Made by a program: the position numbers and the translations under genes. Shown piece by piece: positions 11,759 through 25,168 of a DNA stretch of 64,000 bases; position 1 is the stretch's first letter, and each line of letters starts with the position of its first letter. Source of the stretch: Ricinus communis (Eukaryota > Streptophyta > Magnoliopsida > Malpighiales > Euphorbiaceae); assembly GCF_019578655.1 (NCBI RefSeq), contig NC_063263.1, positions 16,367,001 to 16,431,000 of the forward strand. The letters are read 5' to 3'. The notes under the pieces were generated by a model. It worked only from the letters and a program-made list of their open reading frames with translations, had not been told where the DNA came from and searched no databases.

Positions 11759-14700
11759 GTTGTGAATTGTGACAAACAAGAATTCCCGCCTTTAACTATA
11801 TAGATAGTGTTCTGTCAAGTATTATTGAATCATATTATCAATAATTGAAGACGATGGAATGGTAAGGACGCAATTTACAGCTATATATATATATATATAT
11901 ATATATTATTCTTTTATTGTTGGAGAAGTGGGGCTGGCTGGTACTGTGGTGGTGGTGGTGAAAAATGAGAATGCAGTGTCTACGTATAGACGTTGATTTA
12001 ACATCTTTTCAAGGTGGTCAGGAACCGGTTCAATCGTTGTCGGATCCTCATACAGGGGAGAATCTTTCCGTGACAGAAATGTGGCTCATTCCACTTTCAA
12101 CTATAGTGAGCTCATACAAAGGGCGACGGTATAGGAGATAGGCGAGTTACTAATACTTGAGTTTGTGAGATGTCCTCGTTTACTAATTAATGATGACTTG
12201 CTCACATGGCATGGGTCAGAATTTTTGAGGCCATGCTAGATTTTGTCTACCCTATCCATACATAAACATTTTGGTGACCACTTCTTTTTCTTATTATTAT
12301 TGTATCATAATTATAAACATCTGAGGCTGTTATTCCTTAGTGATTATTGCATTGCTAATTTATCTTAGATAAACATAATATTTAAATTCTTTTTATAGGT
12401 CTTTATATTTTCCATGTCAATTAAAAATTATAATTAGATTAATTTAAATTAAAATATCAATATTTATAATTTAATTACAAAATATAAATTATATAATACC
12501 TTTTACATATAAAAGATATGGCCTCCACTATTTTCACATATATTAGTTAATGTTCCAAGCTATATTAATAAAACTGTGGACGTGCTAAATTGATTAACTT
12601 TATATGATAACATTTAAAATTTTATACATATATCAAATTTTAAAAATATCTATTATTATATTTGATGTTTACCTAGAGTATTCACACTTGAAACTACTTT
12701 TTTTTATTGCTTTTAAGATAAATGTAAAAAGATAATTATTTTTGCTACGTGGTTCACATTGAGTCTTATATAATTTCGGATATTCAGCTGCGTTAAAATT
12801 CTTGAGTGCTTTACAATCTGTAAACTCCCTATTCGGCACACTCTACATTAAATCTAAATATTTATATACTAAAAATTTTATTATTTATTTAAAATATAAA
12901 ATCATAATAAAAAGTAATATATATATATATATAAGTTATAATTAATAATATGTATAAAGAAAAGAAAATCTTGAGCAAATCACAACAATAGATTATTTGA
13001 CCGAGCAGATCAAATACTAATAAAAAAGATGTTAAGATAAAATAGGAATTATAAAATTAAAAAGATATTTTAGTGTTATGAAATGTATTAATTTAATAAT
13101 GTAAACTCTATTTATTTTGTTAGAATTTAATTTAACTGTAATTAATTTTTTATAAATTTAATTATATAAAATATTAAATTAACTTTTACTACATTAAAAA
13201 TATATAAATTTTAAATTTATAAATAAATTTTATAAATTTTAAATTATGAAAAAGTATTGTTAGCAATTTTTTTCAATTGACATGGACGGCTACCAACAAA
13301 ACACAAGAACACTTTTAACGGAGACTCCACCACCACCACCACTGTAACTATAGCAACAACAAAACCAGATAATTTATATTTTTGCAAACTGAAACCAGAA
13401 AACCTTAGCACTTAATCATCTACCCTCAAATACACTTGTTGAAATGAATAAGCTAATAAAATGAAACCCACTTGGTAATTAGAGTTCATGCAGTGGATTA
13501 AGAGAAACGAAGACAAAATTAAGGATTTCGTACATGAGTAATTTGATTGATTAGGGAAAATTAATGGCATTGAGATAATTTGTTCATGCGCTGAATCAAT
13601 CAAACAAAAGAGAGAAAGCGATTGCGATAGGACAGAATTTGAATGCAATGATGACATCTCGGGAGAGAAAGACGGAGCCAAGTGGTGTGGAAAAGGATTC
13701 GTCATTTGTCTGGAGATTAATCATGACTTTGACTTTTTTTATTTGGGGACTTGCACACAAAAAGAGAGAGTCCATTTCTTTTAAAAGTTGTTTTTGGTCA
13801 TAATTTAATAAAATTATTTTTTAAATTTTTTAATATATATTAATAATGAATAGGAATATAAAAAAATTTATAATTTGATATTAAATAATTAATGTATATT
13901 CTATTATTTAAAATTAATAAATATAATTAATTATCTATAAATATTAATTATATTTCACTAGATATAAGTCAATTAAACATATAAAATATTATTAAAGTAA
14001 CAATACATAAATAATAGAATAAGATAAATTAATAATAAAAATATGATTAATATTATTTATTTTTTAAATTGAAATTATTATTAATTAGTAAATATTATAT
14101 TTATATAAATTAATATAATAATTATAAAAATATGTCTTTATATGAAAATTATTACTATGTGTCAATATTTTGACGTTGTTAATTTCATTCATGGACAGAT
14201 CTTTAGATATTCTTAAAAGTCATTCTTTTTGTGTGAGATCTTAAATTGGGCAAATTCTTTTGCCCTCCATTCATTTATATTATTATCAGTGTGTATATTT
14301 GAACTCTAAATACAATGAAGATGGAAGTGGAAAAATCATGACCTTTAAGATTGCACTTGCAAAAAGTATTATTTTAATTTGGATTTTGAAGACTATTTTT
14401 AATAAAAACAGTTTATAATAAACTAATTTATAAAAAATTAATTTATTAAATAAAAAGATATGAAAACTTTTTTAACTTTTAACAACAACCTCAATCAGAC
14501 TCCCCCATAAAATTTATAACTCTTAGGCTTTTTAATTCTAAAGACTTTAAATCTTATTATTTTTATTACTTGAGAATTTAGCTTTTTATTTTATATATTT
14601 AAATTTTATATTAGTTTAATAGAATAAGTGATGGAACGATATTAACCACATATATTAAAAGTAATAATTTAGATTGATTTAAGAATTTAAGAATTTATAT

Positions 14701-14970
14701 ATTAAATAAAAAAATCTCAACCATTCATTTTAAACTAAAATAATCAAACCCTATAAACATAAGTTAAATTCTTTTTACCAAAATGTTATAGAAATGTAAT
14801 TCTTATTTATAAAACACCTAAAATCTAGAAATTTAATTGTAACGGGAGACTACCTTAAAAAATATATATATTTTTATTAATTTGATAAGAATTCAAATTT
14901 TTATTTTATATGATCTAAAGACAATTATCTAGTGTCCTAGAAATGGGATCGGGCCAACCAGTTCAATCGA
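11759..14970. other. Intergenic, no gene seen
   Basis: AT-rich. It contains (AT)n at about 11883-11907 and 12919-12932. The minus-strand open frame at 13412-13705 has no recognisable domain and lies in low-complexity surroundings. Confidence 0.4.
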
Positions 14971-15048
14971 GAATCAATAGTCGATGTGATTCAATTGATC
15001 TAAAACATTGAATCAATAGCCGATGTGATTCAATTGATGTAAAAAACT
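14971..15048. repeat. Tandem duplication, 2 x 39 bp
   Basis: 14971-15009 and 15010-15048 are adjacent copies beginning 'gaatcaatag' and sharing 'cgatgtgattcaattgat', with a few substitutions. Confidence 0.8.
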
Positions 15049-15922
15049 GAATTTACTATTGCATTGAATTAGACTGGCTAAACTGAAATATTATTTTTTT
15101 AGATATATTTGTAAAAAGACTTTATTAAAAATAAAACAATAAATTGAAACATCAAAAAAATTCAACGAATTTGTGTTTAAAATCGTTAGATCTTGTATCT
15201 AAAAGAAAAGTAGTTTTTAAAAAAAATTTAGTTATATAACTTATTTTGTTATAGTTTATATATTTTGTTTCTATTTTCTATTTATAGAATATGATTCTAT
15301 GATATATGTATTATTTGATTATTTAAATTTTATTATTAAGGCATTATTAAATACTATTAAAAATTGATAATCTATTATTAATCTATTATAATATTTTAAT
15401 TATTATTAAAAAATATAATAAATTTTTATTATAATAATTTAATTAACAGTCCAACCGGTCAAATTGAAAACGCCTTAACTGATTTATTTTTCAGATGATT
15501 TTAAAAAACACTGCAGTAAATCTTTATTCGACTTTTAAAATTTAGGATTCCAACTTTATTTAATTATCAAAAGATCCAACTTTACTTTACTATCAAAGGA
15601 ATAGACCTAATAGAGAATAAAAAAATAATTTTATATAGCCTAATCATTAAAAATAAGAATAAAATTTAAAAATATTAAAAGGAGAAAAATAAAAAGTAAA
15701 TCAATGAAAGACCAAAAAATTTAAATCTTCTCTTTGTTTCGAAATTAACATATAGATATAGAGATACAAGAAGATATAGAGACACAAGAAATAACCGATT
15801 TGTTTTATTTTTCTTTTCAATTATTATTCTTTTAGAATTTTGGAAGGAAGAATGTTCAACGTTGATGGGAGTTGTTGGATTATACAAGAACCATAAAGAA
15901 AAGCACAAGGCATGTGTGTAAG
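15049..15922. other. Intergenic, distal 5' region of RLK1
   Basis: AT-rich, no gene recognised. The minus-strand open frame at 15675-15908 is low complexity. Confidence 0.4.
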
Positions 15923-15944
15923 ACCAATTTGATTGCTATAAAAA
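15923..15944 (+). promoter_or_regulatory. Core promoter of RLK1 (CCAAT-like and TATA box)
   Basis: 'gaccaattt' at 15923-15931 is followed by TATAAAAA at 15937-15944, 40 bases before the ATG, implying a short 5' leader. The same spacing and words (CCAATTT, GATTGCTA, then a C-rich stretch, then AAGCTTC and the ATG) stand before RLK2 and RLK3, which supports the start chosen for all three genes. In those two copies TATAAAA reads TACAAAA. Confidence 0.6.
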
Positions 15945-15983
15945 CCCCACTTCCCTATTTCCCTGAATTAAAGCTTCACAGTC

Positions 15984-18900
15984 ATGGGGAAGAATAAGAC
16001 TTACTTAATTCTTTGCATGAAGATAATATTGTTGTATAGTTTCTTTGTAAGCATAGCCGATGGAGTAACAAACATCGCCAGTGATCAAGATGCTCTTCTT
16101 GCCCTGAAAGTTCGTATCATTCGTGACCCTAATAACCTATTGGCAGCCAACTGGTCCATTACTACCTCTGTATGCACCTGGGTAGGGGTTACTTGCGGAG
16201 CTCGCCATGGTAGAGTTACGGCTTTAGATCTTTCTGACATGGGCCTAACAGGGACAATTCCTCCTCATCTTGGGAACTTGTCATTCCTTGCATTCATCTC
16301 TTTCTACAACAACAGGTTCCATGGCTCTCTGCCCGATGAGCTCTCCAAGTTACGCCGGATAAAAGCCTTCGGCATGTCAACTAACTATTTCAGTGGTGAG
16401 ATCCCATCATGGATAGGGTCCTTCACTCAACTTCAACGATTGAGTCTGAGCTCTAACAAGTTTACAGGTACGTAGGCAAAACTAACTCTGTAGTCATTAT
16501 CCTTTTAAAGAGCTAGTTGATATTCAAAGCTAACTTTAGTTAATTCAAAACTATATGTCCCAAAGGTCTGATGTTGGTATTTCCAAATTTGAACTGAAAA
16601 TGATAAAACCCAAGACTAACATCTTATCTTAATTTATTTGCTTTAATTCCTGTACTTGTGTTATCTTTACTTTTGTTAACTTGAACTCCTTTTCTTACAG
16701 GTGTTTTTCCAACATCGATATTCAATCTCTCAGAACTCAATCTTTTATCTTTGTCTTCTAATAAACTTCAAGGCTATATTCCAGCAGCCATTGGAAATCT
16801 CTATAGCCTGAGAATACTGAATTTGAGTCATAATCATTTTTCAGGTTCCATACCCTCTAGTATCTTCAATATTTCTTCACTCCAAGTGATTAATTTCAGC
16901 CATAACGAGCTTTCAGGTTTGTTGCCAGCCATCTTAGCCAACAACACCATATCTTCACTTTGGCTACTCGATTTTGGGACCAATAATCTAACGGGTCGCC
17001 TCCCACCAAATATCTTCACCCATCTTGCTAATTTGAGAGCTTTGTATTTAAATTCCAACCTATTTAATGGTCCAATTCCTTCCACTTTGATGGCATGCCA
17101 GCAATTAAAACTTTTAGCTTTGTCATTCAATCATTTTGAAGGAAGCATACACAAGGATATTGGGAATTTGACCATGCTTCAGGAATTATATCTTGGTGGT
17201 AACAACTTCAGTGGTAAGTCACTTTTCTCTTTCTGTAAGTTGGAAATTTAAAAACGCCCAGTTACAAGTTGATTCTATGAAAAACAGGGAAAAGAACCAG
17301 ACAGATCCTTCAACTATGACTCCTAGACCACTTGTGCCTTTATTTTTCTCTTTTCCAATGGAAACATTTTGTTTTAACATCAGCTAGCCCAAAGAAGTAG
17401 AAAAAAAAAATCGGATCCATAGCTATGGCATGCATTGCAGGAATCGTGGTTCAGATACTTCTAATCATCCCAAAACTCTTTTACTTCCCTGAAGGCTGTT
17501 CCAAGCATTCTCAATCATTATTTGATTTCTCTTCGGGTATCTCTTTGTCTTTTACTTTGCTGAGTCACCATTGTTAATTTACCTTACTGATTCAAAAAAT
17601 ATTGAAGTATATATAAAGTTAGTCTTCTCCCATTGCTAAGCAACGATCATGATTTTGGAGATGCAGTTGGTTTAATATGGAATAGAGATCAAGAGTCAAG
17701 CTTGATAATTTGATTGAATCAGTTCCTTTTTCTTTTTTGTTAAAAGATTGAATTAGTTTATCTTTTGAAAATTTATATTTTGGAAGAGAAAAATAATGGT
17801 GAAAATAGTGAAAGTGATAGCGACCTAAGGAAGGAGAAGTGGGACTAAATTCACCAACTAAACTTTAATATCATAAACGCAAAAAATTAATTAGAGCCCA
17901 AGTGGTCTACCAATGATAATTAAGGCTTTTGTCTGCATCTTTTCTCTTAAAAATATAAACTTTCATAATAATTTAATAATTTAATTTTTTAAACAAAATA
18001 ATTCTATATTAATAAAAAATTTATAATTAAAAATTTATATATATATTAACAAAAATTTTATGATTAAAAATTTATAATTATATTAAACAAAATTTTTGTA
18101 ATCAAAATGTTTTTAGTTTGGTTTCTAACTATTCCTAATATTATTAATTAATTTTGAGCTGAAAATAAAAACAAGTCAAATAATTCCTGAATCAATATTT
18201 CTTTTAAGAAATAGTTGGAAATAGCTGAATCGTTAGTAATAGCTGATAATTGAGAACGAATGTTAATAAATCTTAATGATAAGATAAGATCTTACCAAAA
18301 GTTGCTATCTATAAGTTGAGTTATTGTACAAGAGTGTTATAAGCTTTAATTATTATGCATTTTTAGAGCATTTTTGATAATATTTTTTTTTATATGTTTC
18401 TCTATTAAATTATAGAATTTTAAATAATTTATTTTAATATATTTTGAAAATATATATGTATTTAATGTCTTAAACTTATTAATCGTAAGTGTACGAACTA
18501 AATAATAGTACGTGCAAGTTCGCAACAAAATTAATCTCACAAAAAATGGTAAAGCATATATTATAAAGACCAACTATTACACAAAATACTAAAAATGAAT
18601 CTAAATACTGTAAACTAATGTTTTGAGAATGATTTTAAGATTTAAGCAAAAAATTAAATAATTAGAAAATAAATATGTAACTGGAATGATTAATGTAAAG
18701 TATATGATAAAATAACATTTAGTCTAGCTTATACTTAGTAATCCCCTTATTTTTTTTAAGTCCAAATCTAATGAATAAGATGGTGATGTGCGTTTTCTCT
18801 AAGTCATTCAAGCTAATTATGCAACTTAAGTTTCTTATACCAACATAGATTAAAGTAAAGATGATGTTTCTAATACTTTTAATCTAAAGATTTTCATAAC

Positions 18901-19634
18901 AAATACTACTATTAAATTGATATAATAGTTAACTAATAATAATAAATAAAACTAATACATGTATGAAGGTAAAAAAATCATTTATTGAACTCATAATATA
19001 TAAGATTCATACATAAATAAAAAGCTAAACTAAACACTTATGAAACTCAACCTGACATATTTAATCCAATGGTAATTATAATTAATTAGAAAAAAATAAG
19101 ATATATAAAACAGAAAATTAAAACTTCTTCAAAATTTATAAGTTCTTCAAGGAATGAAGATGATTGATCCTCACTCTCCACATTTTGAAAAGTTTCTCTG
19201 ATTCTTGAAAGAATAATACTAAGACTAACTAAATGTTGTAGAAGATGATATATAGGAAATTCGTAGAGAGAAAAATAACAGATCCTCCTTTCCCTTATTT
19301 AATTCATCTTTATTTCTTGTAGAGATTTTTTTTCTTTTTAGAGTCATTCTTTCAGGATAACACTACTATAGTTATCATTTTCACTGTCCTAAACAAAATA
19401 GACAACTTAAAAGATAATTATCTTTAATTACATTATAACTAATTAATTTCCCTTCATAAGTCTTGATAAATTCGGTTAGGCCCGCAATATTGGTAGTCCA
19501 TTTATTTTTATTTCAAGCCTTGTACAGCCGTACTCCAATTAAAGCTCATTTATACATTTTTGGCTCATATTCTCTTTCTTTTGCCAATATCACATAAAAT
19601 TATACAAAAATGCTAAAGTGAAGTAAAAAGCATA

Positions 19635-19672
<38 letters not shown>

Positions 19673-20069
19673 CAATAAATTACTAAATATCTCAATTATA
19701 TATATAATTGAGAGAGAACGCGACTATTAAATTATTTAAAAAAAAAGATAAATTAAAAAAATTTAAAACCTATTTTTTTTACATATACTTCTTGTAATAA
19801 AAGAATAGTATCATTTAAGAGTTCGTTGCTTGATAATTAAACTGCTATTGATTTTTGAAAAGATGAACTGCTATCCTCTGGAATGGAAAAAATAACGTTG
19901 AGCGCATATTTTGACATTGTAGGCACTGAAATTCCGAAATCTATGGGAAATCTTTTGTACATGGAGACACTGAGTCTACCGAGCTGTGGTTTAATTGGCC
20001 CAATACCTTCGAGTATAGGAAACCTGACTCGGCTAAAGACTCTTGAACTCCGCGAAAATGGCTTAACAG
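15984..20069 (+). pseudogene. RLK1 5' part: LRR receptor kinase (subfamily XII type), exons 1-3
   Basis: First three exons of a plasma-membrane LRR receptor kinase: 15984-16467, 16701-17213 and 19923-20069. Exon 1 encodes a signal peptide (LLYSFFVSIADG), the N-terminal cap starting DQDALLALK with the Cys pair region CTWVGVTCGARHGRV, and the first LRRs (GLTGTIPPHLGNLSFL). Exon 2 encodes about seven LRRs and exon 3 exactly two (49 codons). All introns are phase 1, splitting the Gly of the xxTG/xxSG repeat end. These exons are open and would be functional alone, but the gene continues at 31343 where it is broken. Intron 1 is 233 bp, intron 2 is 2709 bp, intron 3 is 11,273 bp. The subfamily is inferred from the kinase half. 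Confidence 0.85.
17214..19922 (+). other. RLK1 intron 2 (2709 bp)
   Basis: Bounded by GTAAGT and TTGTAG. The same intron is 725 bp in RLK2 and 3461 bp in RLK3, so it has been expanded independently. AT-rich, with (AT)n at about 19641-19667. No gene or classifiable element recognised. Confidence 0.7.
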
Positions 20070-20782
20070 GTTTGGTATCATTAGTCATTAATTGTTTGTA
20101 CTGTAGGCTTGAAATAATTTAAATTGTCTATGTATAGTAGGATTAGAGTAGAGGAAACAAAGAGTATATATAGACTAACAATAAACAATGATTTAGATCT
20201 AACTATTATTGATCTAAGCAATCTACGGATATAATTTCTTATGAGTAATAAAATATTATTTTAAAAATTTTAATGCAAGACTTTAATTAAGTATTTTACT
20301 ATTTCATTTATACATTTTTAGACATATCTAACTATTATTAAGATTGACCAAAATTAAACTAATAGGTTTGCCCTCAAGTTATAATCGTCTTTTCTTTTTT
20401 ACATTATTTATATTGCTTGGTATGAGATAATCAAATACTCCAATACTTTAATTAAAGTAAAAAAAATGCATCATAAGTTTTGTCCAATGTCGTTTATATT
20501 ACTCAATGTGGGATAATAGATTTATTTGAAAAAAAATTGCGAGTTGTCTATATTCTGAAAATAATTAAAAAAAAATCTGTATTTTAACTTTTATTTTTAA
20601 ATTTATCTGGTGTTCTTTTCAGAAAAATCAAAGTATATTTTTTTAATTTTAATTTTATTTATTTAGTTTCATATACTTAACAAATAACTAACATTATATT
20701 TAAACAACATTTCTTTTTCTATTTTATAAATGTTTGTCTTCATATTTTTTTAAAAATAATCACAAATTCATTAAACGTATTC

Positions 20783-21235
20783 CAGATTTAGTTTGTATTA
20801 AAAATATACAAACATATACTTCTCTTATTCAATATATAATAAAGAAGATTTCTTTCATCTTATTGCGATTTTTGTCTCTTTTTAGATATGATATTCTACA
20901 TATCTCAAAATCATTAAATCAGCAAAATAATTTTTAGATTGTTTTTTTTTTTAATTTCATTATTGATATAATAAAATCAACCAAAGTGAAACAATATTTT
21001 ACAAAAAATAATATATTTCAGATTTAGTTTTTGTCAGAAGTATATTAAACATATGTTTTATTTTTTTTACATTGTTGCAATTTTTTCTTTACTTTTTTTT
21101 TTTTTCAGATATGATATTAAAAATATATTTCCAAATTCTTAAATTAGTAAAATAACTCCTAGATTTTTGTTTATTGATTATTGGTAGAATAAAATCGAAC
21201 AAAATACAATAATATTTTATAAAAACTAAATCTAT
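20783..21235. repeat. Tandem duplication in RLK1 intron 3, unit about 235 bp
   Basis: 20783-21018 and 21019-21235 are diverged copies. Both start 'cagatttagttt' and share 'agatatgatatt', 'aaattagtaaaata'-like and 'atattttaca/atattttata' landmarks in order. No coding content. Confidence 0.6.
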
Positions 21236-22829
21236 ATAATTATATCTGAAATTGACCTATAGCCTCTGATATTTCTTCTTTGTCAATGATGATCAATGCT
21301 AGAATCACTTCTAAAATCAATATTGTTGGCTGGTTTCTTGTATTAATTGATTTCCACAACTAGTTTTCGGTATTCAATCCAAGAATATGACATTTTATGC
21401 TTGATTTTTTATATATATATTTTTATTCTTGGTTTCCTTCAAAAAAACATAATTGTGTATAATATTATGAATAAAACCCCGTTTCTGAATACTCTGAGAT
21501 CGACAATTCTTCAGGAATTTTTATAAACTTTTTTCTGCTTTCATAGCATGATGAAAAGACTCTTTATACTTTTTTCACAAGTCCAATAAGGGACAACTAA
21601 ATACTCCAACATTTCCCCCCAAGTAAACATACCTCGTGAGCTGTGTTGAATATGGGATAACTATGTCTCATGGGCTCTGTCCAAGCTTTCATTTTAAAAG
21701 CTAATTCATGAAATGTAAACCCACTAATAGATTTAGGCTTTGATTCAACTAATATTAAAATAAATAGAATTAATACTTGATTGGTTAGAATTTATTACTT
21801 TTAAATTGCTTGTATTTATTATTATTTAGCAACATGTGATTTCTAATAGTAGGCGTGGATCTTCTTTTTAATACTGTGCAAAAATAGATAAACATGATAA
21901 AATTAAATAAATAACTAGTCATTATCCGTAAACTGTACGAGTGTTATTTAGTTACAAATAATAATAAAATAAGATTACAAATAAAATTTAATAAAATTCT
22001 CAATAGTTTATAATAATTTATTATATTTTAGAATAAAATGATAATTTAAATATTTTTAAGTGTCTTTCTTAAAAATATTTCTAATATTATAAAATTTTAT
22101 CGCAATAGTATAACAACTATTTTAAAGATATTTATTAATTAATGACAATAAGTAATCACAATGTTAGCATCACATACATATGTAGGTATATCCATAATAA
22201 TAGTAGTAAAAATAAAAGCATAAATAATAACAATATCGACCATGCCAATACAAATCTATCATTAGACATGTTAGTGAGAATGCAAAAGAGAAGGAGTAGC
22301 ATGTTATAAAATGAAATAAAGTTTAGTTTGGCCACTGACCTTGTGGTATGGATTTAATTTAGTATATCTTTTTTTTAGATTTATGAACATTTTAATTTAA
22401 ATTTTTGTATATTTAACTCAAATTGGCCTTATTTTGAACAAAAAATGAAAGAGTGAGTTAAACACTATGCCCAACTCACTAAAGTATTATTAATCAACAA
22501 ATATACAACCACAATACGACATAATGATAATTAAAAGAATATAAAATATTAATTACTTAATATTAAAATCCTTATAGTAAAAGTAAAATAGCATGCTTAG
22601 CACTATAAAGAATAAGTCTTCACTAAATCTAGGAACTGATTAACAATATATATTACATTCATTTTGTAATTATTTATTTATAGTTTCCTACTTTGTATTC
22701 TCTTTCTAATTAGCGTAGGTGTGGGCACTTCATTCTTTTTTCAAAAATAGATCAAGATTAAATAACAAAAGCGTTTTTGCTACATTATGAGCTAGAGTAT
22801 AAAAAACCCTAGGCACAAAATGAAAAACC

Positions 22830-23879
22830 ACATTAGAAAAACTTTTTGACGAGCTTTTTGAGCCCATAATTGCTCTTTATAAATACAAAGATGCCGAAGT
22901 TCAGTTTCCAAGCTTCTAATAGATAGAACATCGCTACCTCTAGATAAAGTATGGACATGATCCAAGTTCTCTTTGATAGTATTCGTTTCTTTTCTTGCAT
23001 TTATGGAGTGGTTTCAATTCGGTTCACTAAGGTAGGGCAACCTACATTTAGTTTGGAAAGAGAAATAAACATTGGAGAACCAATAAAAGATTGGTGCCAA
23101 TGTGTGTACATAAGAGATTGCACCTGAAAACTATGTTCCCAACGTTTATTAAAACGAAATTGTCTCTTTCAGCGCATAGAGTTATATTCGTTTTAACTAG
23201 TAAAGGGCAGTGATCAGACCCCAGATCTATTAGGTGATACATTCGAACATTGGAGAGGAGTAATTGCTAAGAATGAATGATTAGAGCTTGATTAAGTCTA
23301 TCTTGGATGTTATCATGCCAAGCTCTACGGTTATTCTAAGTGAAAGAGGAACCAAAAAATGGGAAATCCATTAAACATAGATCAAATACAAAGGGCACAA
23401 AAGGTCAATGATGAGATTAGTTAAAATCTTTTCCTCCTTGCCTTTCTTTTAAGGACAATATCGAATTGAAATCACTCAGAATAATAAATGATATAAGTGT
23501 AAGTTACAATAGTAAGAGTAGAGAAAATTCAATTGGCATTATCTAATATTGTTGATGAAGTTACAATAAACTAAAACAATATCTCAAACTATATTTGAAT
23601 TACAAACTTTACAATGAAAGAAAAAGTCTTGCTGATGTTGAACAAAAATACATAATTTTCTCCAAGCAAGAGCTAAGCCACTTGAGTTGCTAATAGGATA
23701 CAAAAAGAGATAGTCATTAGAACCCACAACTTGATAAAATTATGGCCATTCTAGTGTTTGGATTACTGGTTTCTATAAGGAAGAACAAATCCGAAAATTA
23801 GGTATTACAAAGCCCTTTGAGAGAGCGAATAGTCAGATTTTTTTCCCACACTCTGGCAATTCCAACTTAATAGCTCCAT
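22830..23879 (-). mobile_element. L1-type LINE remnant: ORF2 N-terminal endonuclease region
   Basis: On the minus strand from 23879 the sequence reads MELLSWNCQSVG, matching the usual start of plant L1 ORF2 (endonuclease of the APE type). Across several frames there follow an FLIET-like segment, WHDNIQDRL, and then LGSDHCPLLVK near 23200-23225, which fits the conserved SDHxPL motif of the endonuclease. Further on, GSPMF and KLNVG fit the spacer before the reverse transcriptase. Frameshifts and stops are frequent and no reverse transcriptase motif was found, so the element is 3'-truncated and dead. Confidence 0.65.
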
Positions 23880-24318
23880 CGGTCCATCTTGGACCAATAA
23901 TGGCTGGCCTTCCTTACTGTGTCAGTATAAAAGAGAAAGGGGCATTCCATAACAAAGGTAGAAAACTCAGTAGTGCCTTTTCTTAGTTCTTTCTTTATTG
24001 GAATCAAAATCCTCATTAGTCATGGTAGTAAACTGTGCATGACCCAAACAAGCTTAATCATTTCCATTTCTTAATAGGAGCCAAAGAAAAGGTTCCTAAG
24101 TCGTTGTCAGGCAAAGTAGATGATATAAGAACTTCTGAAGTAATGAATAAAATGAGGCAAAGTGTCTGTTAGTAAATCTAAATCTATTTGTAGAGGTGGA
24201 GTTGATAGATGGACCAATTTGGACTAAAAGAGTAAACTTTTGGTTGGGGCTAAGCTGGTAATAGATGGGGTAGCTCATGTTGAGTATATTGGAGTAATTT
24301 GAAGGAGCCTTGCAGATT
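23880..24318 (-). mobile_element. Probable upstream part of the same LINE (ORF1 side)
   Basis: Lies directly upstream of the ORF2 start on the minus strand and is continuous with 25169-25541 once the TRIM is removed. Only broken frames are seen and no zinc knuckle was recognised. Assignment rests on position. Confidence 0.35.
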
Positions 24319-24323
24319 GGTTG

Positions 24324-24720
24324 TGTAACAACCAGAATCATATCACATGAGATATTGTCCGCTTTGGCCTCCACTAGCCTCACGGTTTTGTCCTTTTGGC
24401 GGGTTCGAGAACTTTCCAAGAGGTCACCTATCCTGGAATTTCTCTGAACCAAGCGCGTTTAACTTTGGAGTTCCTACAACTCCATAGCCAAACAACGAAA
24501 ATGCACCTTATATGATTAGTTCTGACTCTTTACATATATGTTATCAACCATTCCCCGCTCCATTTCGATATGCAATTCGATTCATTTATGTACCCCGTAC
24601 CTTAAAGTGCTGCCATCCTAGAAGTCTGCCAGAAGCCGCTCCTTGTCCAGGTATCGTATTCTTGCCCTGGCGTCCACTTTCCGCCCTCGTCGGACCGCTT
24701 CTCTAGGCCAGGCTATCACA
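24324..24720 (-). repeat. TRIM 3' LTR
   Basis: Partner of 24782-25163. The pair shares TGTAA...CACA termini, 'gatattgtcc', 'tttaactttgga' and 'agaagccgctccttgtccag' blocks. Substitutions and small indels are many, so the insertion is old. Confidence 0.85.
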
Positions 24721-24767
24721 TGCCTGCCAGCTTCGTCCTCGAACCACACATCTACTATAGGAGTTTT

Positions 24768-24779
24768 GCTCTGATACCA
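24768..24779 (-). other. TRIM primer-binding site
   Basis: TGGTATCAGAGC on the minus strand, two bases inside the 5' LTR, complementary to the 3' end of initiator methionine tRNA. Confidence 0.85.
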
Positions 24780-24781
24780 TT

Positions 24782-25163
24782 TGTAATGACCTTGAACCAG
24801 ATCACATGATATATTGTCCGTTTTATCCCCTGTTGACCTCATGTTTTTGTCCCTTTGGCGGGAAGGTCACCCATCTTGAAATTTTTCTGAACCAAACACG
24901 TTTAACTTTGGAGATCTACAACTCCACAGCCAAACAACCAAAAGGCACCTCATATGATTAGTTACAACTCTTTATATATATGTTGTCAACCATTCCCCAC
25001 CCTGTTTTGATGTGCAATTCGATTCATTCATATACCCTCGTACCTTAGAGTGCTGTCATTCTAGAAGCTTGCCAGAAGCCGCTCCTTGTCCAGACATCGT
25101 ATCCTTTCACCGGCGTCCACTTTCCACCCTCGTCGAATCGCTTCTCTAGGCTAGGCTGTCACA
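24782..25163 (-). repeat. TRIM 5' LTR
   Basis: Lies next to the primer-binding site, which sets the element's orientation as minus. Ends in TCACA followed by the GGTTG duplication. Confidence 0.85.
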
Positions 25164-25168
25164 GGTTG

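Larger units (their letters stand above)
24324..25163 (-). mobile_element. TRIM (miniature LTR retrotransposon), 840 bp, with GGTTG target duplication
   Basis: Two diverged LTRs, 24324-24720 (397 bp) and 24782-25163 (382 bp), both with TGTAA...TCACA ends, flank only 61 bp of internal DNA. Directly after the 5' LTR (minus strand) is a primer-binding site TGGTATCAGAGC (24779-24768), complementary to initiator tRNA-Met. The flanks carry the 5-bp duplication GGTTG at 24319-24323 and 25164-25168. No protein is encoded; open frames inside are incidental. The element is non-autonomous and needs proteins from another retrotransposon. It sits inside the LINE remnant. Confidence 0.85.

Noticed and set aside
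13412..13705. 97-codon minus-strand open frame as a gene
   Set aside because: No motif, no splice partners, surrounded by AT-rich DNA; chance length is plausible.
15984..20069. RLK1 5' exons as a separate short LRR protein gene
   Set aside because: Exon lengths, phases and sequence match exons 1-3 of RLK2 and RLK3, and the matching exon 4 follows after the expanded intron.
24512..24842. Open frames within the TRIM
   Set aside because: They run across LTR boundaries and have no known domain; TRIMs are non-coding.
24324..25163. Cassandra-type TRIM carrying a 5S rRNA promoter
   Set aside because: I looked for 5S-like internal promoter sequence in the LTRs and did not see it.
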